DNA of 64,000 nt from Pseudanabaena sp. (GTDB lineage Bacteria > Cyanobacteriota > Cyanobacteriia > Pseudanabaenales > Pseudanabaenaceae), in the NCBI GenBank assembly GCA_003249035.1, contig QBMK01000002.1, positions 285,457 through 349,456 of the forward strand. Direction: 5' to 3'. Each line of letters begins with the position of its first letter. Within the stretch, counting starts at the first letter, position 1. Shown here piece after piece: positions 61,101 through 64,000 of the stretch. A program made the position numbers and the translations under genes. The notes under the pieces were generated by a model. That model did not search any database and was not told where the DNA came from. It worked only from the letters and a program-made list of their open reading frames with translations.

Positions 61101-64000
61101 ACGACCAAACCTGCACCGTGAGCGTCTTGAATCAAGGAAGTGGGCGCGAGCGTCACCTTATCGGCATCGTTAATCGTGCCATCGCCATTTAAATCGTCGG
61201 CAATGCCATCGCCGTTGTTGTCTACGGTTTTTACGGAAACGATCATGCGCTTCCAAGGCCCAATGCCATCGGCATAGGTAGCAATTTCTTGCAAACCAGC
61301 CGCCGTGCGCAAATCGCCGTAGGTACGAGTGTCGCCACTCTTGACAAAATCGTAGGGTTTGATTTCGATCAGCGAACCGTCATCGCGTACGTCGTCGGCA
61401 TCCAGAAGTTGCACCAATGGAATCTTCACGCCAGCTTGGGGCATGATGTTGTCGTGCAGATCCTTGAGATTGCCCACCTCAAAGGATTGGATGAAGATGC
61501 GACTGGGGTCGGTGAAGTTGTCTTTCTTCAAGTTGTCGATCAGCAATTGGCTGGTGTTGTAGCCTTTTTCAGCGAAATAGGTAGGATGCTTGGTTTCTGG
61601 ATAGATGCCGATCTTCTTGCCCGTGTCTTTCTCAACCTGTTTGACCAGATCGATGATTTCGTCGAGGGTAGGAATTGCAAACACGCCATCAAAGGTGTGC
61701 GAGCGGAAGGACAAGCGCTCGACGGCACGAAGAGTCTTGATTTCAGCCAGAGTAAAGTCTTCGGCAAACCAGCCCGTGACGGCAACGCCATCTAGCATTT
61801 TGGTGGTTTTGCGATTGGCAAACTCGGGACGATTTTCTACATCGGTCGTACCCGTGATATCGGGTTCGTGGCGGGCGATCAGAACGCCATCTTTGGTGAC
61901 GACCAAGTCGGGTTCGATAAAATCAGCACCGTTCTGGATCGCTAGCTGATAGGAGGCAAGCGTGTGTTCGGGGCGATCGCCAGAAGCACCGCGATGTCCG
62001 ATTACGATCGGAGCTTTGCCATCTAAGGTGTTTAGTTTGACTGGGTTGGGCGTCACGACAGGAGCATCTAAAAGTTTGCCCTTCGCATCAAAGTGCAGGA
62101 GGTTGGGCCCAAACTCATCGCCGATCCAAATTGTGCCGTCTTTAGCGAAGACAAAGGATTCCACATCAAAGTCCGCGCCAGTTAAAATCCGATCTGCCGT
62201 TCCTTCGTTAACGATCTTAAAGGGAACTTTTTTGTCTGGGTCGGAGAGCTGAATGAAGTTCGAGATCTTCACGCTGCCATCGCCACCGGGTTCGTAGCCT
62301 CGGAAACTGGGATCGACATTATAGAGCCGCAAGAGGAAGTCGGCGCTATTGTTCTTGGCTCCGAAGCCGTTGTCTGGCATGAACCAGTAGGAATTATCTT
62401 TACCAAACTGGACGGCACTAAAGCCTTGTACGGGTTGGCTGGCAAATGGAACTGGTTTGCCATTGGTGTTACCCGTGATGAAATTGCCCGATGATGGCCC
62501 AGGTGCGAAGGTGTCAGCAGGCAGAGAAGCAAAGCCTTTGAGCGTGACTTTGGGCGATGCATTAATCGTCAGCGCGGTTTGGTCGTCTTCGGTCGCTTTG
62601 TGATTGTTAACGATCGAGTCTACATCCGCTTGATTTGCTGCAATAACTTCAGCTTGATTGGTAATGGCACCGACTTTATCGACCTTGCCAGTCAGTTTGA
62701 GCGTGGTAGTTCCATTCGCCGCGATCGCACCGACATTCCATTCACCAGTTTGGTTGTTGTAAGTACCTTGTCCAGCGACGGCAGACACAAAACTGAGATT
62801 GCTAGGCAAGAGATCGGCAACCTTGATGCCATCGGCGGAAATCGAACCCTTATTGGAAATTGTCAGCGTGAACGTGACATTTTCGCCGACGACAGGATTA
62901 GAAGCACTGACAGCTTGACTCAATTCCAAATCGGTGGCAGTCGGTACAACTTCAAATTGGCTGACGATCTTGGGCTTCTGGCTGGTAACTAGGCTGGGGT
63001 TTGCCTCTAGCTGGGCGCGGGTGTAAGCATCGACACCGTAGGTCGTGACCGTCAACTTTTGGGTTTGCTTGTCGATGTTAAACTCAGTCCAACCAAAGGT
63101 ATGCGCCGCGATGTAATCGCCTTGGAGCAATTTGGCGTTAATCAAACCATTCGCTTGAGGCAGGTTGTCATTCAAACCAATCGGATCGTAACCGAACGGA
63201 CTCAGTCCACCGTTCACGATTTGCTTGATGAAGTCATCTTTGTCGTTGGGAATACTGTCGGCATCACCAGCGATCGGCAGGGAATCGTAGAAGGCTTTTT
63301 GTTGGGCGTTAATCAAGCCAACTTGCTGAGCCAATTGCACTACGGTCTGACCGAAAGGTGCGTCGTAAGCCACGGAACCCGTCACTACTTCAAAAGCACT
63401 AGTGGCTTTTTGGGGCTGACCGGGAGCGGTTTGATAAGTGAGGTTGTTCACCAAAGTGCCGTGAATGTCGGCGGAAACAAAGACCACGTTGGCAATCTTG
63501 TTGTCGTCGATAAACTTGAGAATTTCCGTTCTTTCCGCAGCATAGCCTTCAAAGCGATCGCCTGCCGCTAGAACGCCAAGATTTTCAATCGGCTCGGGAA
63601 TCATAATGAACTTCCACAGCACGCCTTTGGTTTGGGCATCCAGCAAATCCTTCTTGAGATCGGCAACCTGTTGTTTGCCAAGCATCGTGCGCGTGGGGTC
63701 GAAGGATTGCGTCAAGAATTTACCAACTTGGGCGGGGTCGTTGAGATTCGTGACATCGGCCAACTCGGTATCGCGGAAAGAACGCGCGTCTAAAACATAG
63801 GTCGCGGCATCGTTCCCAAATGTGTTATAGCGATAGAGCTTGCGTTCGCCAGCCGTCTTGACATCGCCAGTTTGTCCGTAGAACTGATTTTGAATGGGAT
63901 TGTACTCTTGGAAGGCTTGCAAGCCATTCTCATAAAGCTTGCTGTCATTAATCAGCGTATTGGGGTTTTCGTTAGGGAAAGCTGCTAAGAAACGATTCGA
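58196..64000 (-). CDS. Giant multidomain phosphatase (PhoD, DUF11, phytase-like, two GDPD, DUF4114), N-terminus outside the window
   Basis: Open to the window edge, at least 1934 residues; numbering here is from the codon at 63922. Residues 1-325: C-terminal part of a PhoD-type phosphatase ([16 protein letters not shown]). 326-440: a DUF11-type repeat ([19 protein letters not shown]). About 457-630 and 1380-1580: an esterase-like phytase domain in two halves ([40 protein letters not shown]). Between them: two glycerophosphodiester phosphodiesterase domains ([40 protein letters not shown]), each with [10 protein letters not shown] and a calcium-loop-like insert ([26 protein letters not shown]). 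The end ([19 protein letters not shown]) is DUF4114. Probably secreted for scavenging organic phosphate. Confidence 0.85.
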   Translation of the reverse strand, partial: SNRFLAAFPNENPNTLINDSKLYENGLQAFQEYNPIQNQFYGQTGDVKTAGERKLYRYNTFGNDAATYVLDARSFRDTELADVTNLNDPAQVGKFLTQSFDPTRTMLGKQQVADLKKDLLDAQTKGVLWKFIMIPEPIENLGVLAAGDRFEGYAAERTEILKFIDDNKIANVVFVSADIHGTLVNNLTYQTAPGQPQKATSAFEVVTGSVAYDAPFGQTVVQLAQQVGLINAQQKAFYDSLPIAGDADSIPNDKDDFIKQIVNGGLSPFGYDPIGLNDNLPQANGLINAKLLQGDYIAAHTFGWTEFNIDKQTQKLTVTTYGVDAYTRAQLEANPSLVTSQKPKIVSQFEVVPTATDLELSQAVSASNPVVGENVTFTLTISNKGSISADGIKVADLLPSNLSFVSAVAGQGTYNNQTGEWNVGAIAANGTTTLKLTGKVDKVGAITNQAEVIAANQADVDSIVNNHKATEDDQTALTINASPKVTLKGFASLPADTFAPGPSSGNFITGNTNGKPVPFASQPVQGFSAVQFGKDNSYWFMPDNGFGAKNNSADFLLRLYNVDPSFRGYEPGGDGSVKISNFIQLSDPDKKVPFKIVNEGTADRILTGADFDVESFVFAKDGTIWIGDEFGPNLLHFDAKGKLLDAPVVTPNPVKLNTLDGKAPIVIGHRGASGDRPEHTLASYQLAIQNGADFIEPDLVVTKDGVLIARHEPDITGTTDVENRPEFANRKTTKMLDGVAVTGWFAEDFTLAEIKTLRAVERLSFRSHTFDGVFAIPTLDEIIDLVKQVEKDTGKKIGIYPETKHPTYFAEKGYNTSQLLIDNLKKDNFTDPSRIFIQSFEVGNLKDLHDNIMPQAGVKIPLVQLLDADDVRDDGSLIEIKPYDFVKSGDTRTYGDLRTAAGLQEIATYADGIGPWKRMIVSVKTVDNNGDGIADDLNGDGTINDADKVTLAPTSLIQDAHGAGLVVHPYTFRNEPRYLASNYNGNPEAELQQFINLGVDGFFDDFPGTGDLVRDRITSPVVRSPQNPDVLKQPSFGTLNGQAPLVIGHRGAAGERPEHTLAAYKVGIAGGASFIEPDLVVTKDGILIARHEPMLAVLNADGTVNTTNTSTDIYLRPEFANRKTTKILDGVSVTGWFAEDFTLAEIKTLNAIERLPALRGTAYDKDGLSVPTLDEVIALVKQYELETGIKIGIYPETKHPTYFAQQGFNTSQLLIDNLKKNNFTDPSRVFIQSFEVSNLQNLKNSIMPAANVNIPLIQLTGNSGRPYDFVANNDSRTYADLVSPNGLKEIAKYATGIGPDKRQIVPASTVDKNNDGKPDDLNGDGQISDADRVLGTPTTLIQDAHKAGLLVHLYTLRSDSFFLASDYQNDPTKEYKQFINLGVDGFFTDIPDTGRSVLVNNYFAGTGYVDGTKPYYGNLIVSNLGGSRGFEGLAIAPDGKTLYPLLEGTVFGDPADSLRIYRFDVASKQFVDRLGFYRKEIASNSIGDFTVINENEYLVIERDNGQGATAKFKKIYKVDLSKLDKDGYVLKEEIVDLLNIQDPNDLNKDGNTKFTFPFQTIESVLVLDEKTILVANDNNYPFSVGRGPGIDNNEMIVLGLDKPLKLAAPSLAKVGDDTFKISGVGAKLKLDVSITNVNSKTVNELGYFVVDDASGKIGNLLPGSRDYLKAALEKSKVIFSALSSNPVGFNQKDLDRILELNTGETVRFYVVQKSSTDEILKSGKTNKVILSSVETAKDNGFEIKFKNLLNVDVRPTSTSLPLGSALQGNSQAEVFDLRSVDRNATVKANFTVNREASYDSLVGFYQVLDEKGGIDTNGDGIVDLLPGQAGYAKAAVRDRLVGADLRVSNNGTATYKDIDFKVGTIFAPFIIINGGADQVFNGEADVYFSYLGANVNKVDHIRLLGNNTFGFEDFRGGGDRDFNDMIVKADLRLA

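Noticed and set aside
61289-61795. 168-residue open frame on the plus strand, and others at 62579-62992 and 63059-63571
   Set aside because: They are antisense to the giant phosphatase gene, whose own frame shows clear GDPD, DUF11 and PhoD motifs. Their products have no recognisable domain.

Overview
The window reads as the chromosome of a cyanobacterium, plausibly of the Pseudanabaena type. The HIP1 octamer GCGATCGC occurs throughout, and there is a CruP-type carotenoid cyclase, a COP23 protein, XisH/XisI remnants and a cyanobacterial Pst operon. Small palindromic elements sit between genes, and remnants of at least four insertion-sequence families are scattered about. The genus is a guess; the phylum is not.

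Layout. 0.1-2.3 kb: a SulP anion transporter fused to STAS and cyclic-nucleotide-binding domains. 2.3-2.9 kb: xisI with a decayed xisH. 3.1-5.9 kb: an AT-rich, HIP1-free two-gene unit (superfamily I helicase plus a DUF2290-like protein), a candidate defence module. 6-13.1 kb: housekeeping genes (cruP, a secreted protein, a dicarboxylate symporter, a fumarylacetoacetase-family enzyme, COP23, pgk) with many hairpins. 13.3-14 kb: an IS5-type remnant. 14.2-19.9 kb: a CHAD gene broken by an 8-bp tandem duplication, an atypical pyruvate kinase, a 64-residue protein and an Mg-type P-ATPase. 20-20.6 kb: a second IS5-type remnant.

21.3-42.5 kb is the centre of interest: fourteen co-directional genes that are visibly richer in G+C than their surroundings. 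They are phosphoketolase, phosphoglucomutase, enolase, a four-EF-hand protein, GapN, glucose-6-phosphate isomerase, a D-lactate-type dehydrogenase, glycogen phosphorylase, Gap1, pyruvate kinase, phosphoglycerate mutase, a GH13 amylase, transaldolase and acetate kinase. Together they could take glycogen through hexose phosphate to acetyl-phosphate, acetate and lactate, yielding ATP by a route that by-passes phosphofructokinase and aldolase. Transaldolase ends in an EF-hand pair. The next gene, acetate kinase, carries the same EF-hand pair (40 of 49 residues identical) spliced into its N-terminal domain. With the free EF-hand protein, three calcium-binding modules lie in one carbon-catabolic cluster, which suggests calcium control of dark or fermentative metabolism (inference).

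42.5-44.2 kb is a graveyard of transposase and recombinase fragments. 44.2-48.2 kb holds an MscS channel, a ZIP-like transporter whose two halves are separated by two cyclic-nucleotide-binding domains, and a truncated copy of that transporter's C-terminus. 48.6-52.7 kb is pstSCAB behind a candidate Pho box. 53-55.4 kb encodes a CBM20-SGNH-DUF1796 protein and 55.5-56.5 kb a second phosphate-binding protein. 56.7-57.7 kb has broken umuC and NUDIX genes. 58.2 kb to the window edge is a giant, incomplete phosphatase (PhoD, DUF11, a phytase-like domain interrupted by two GDPD domains, DUF4114). The right third of the window is thus weighted to phosphate acquisition.
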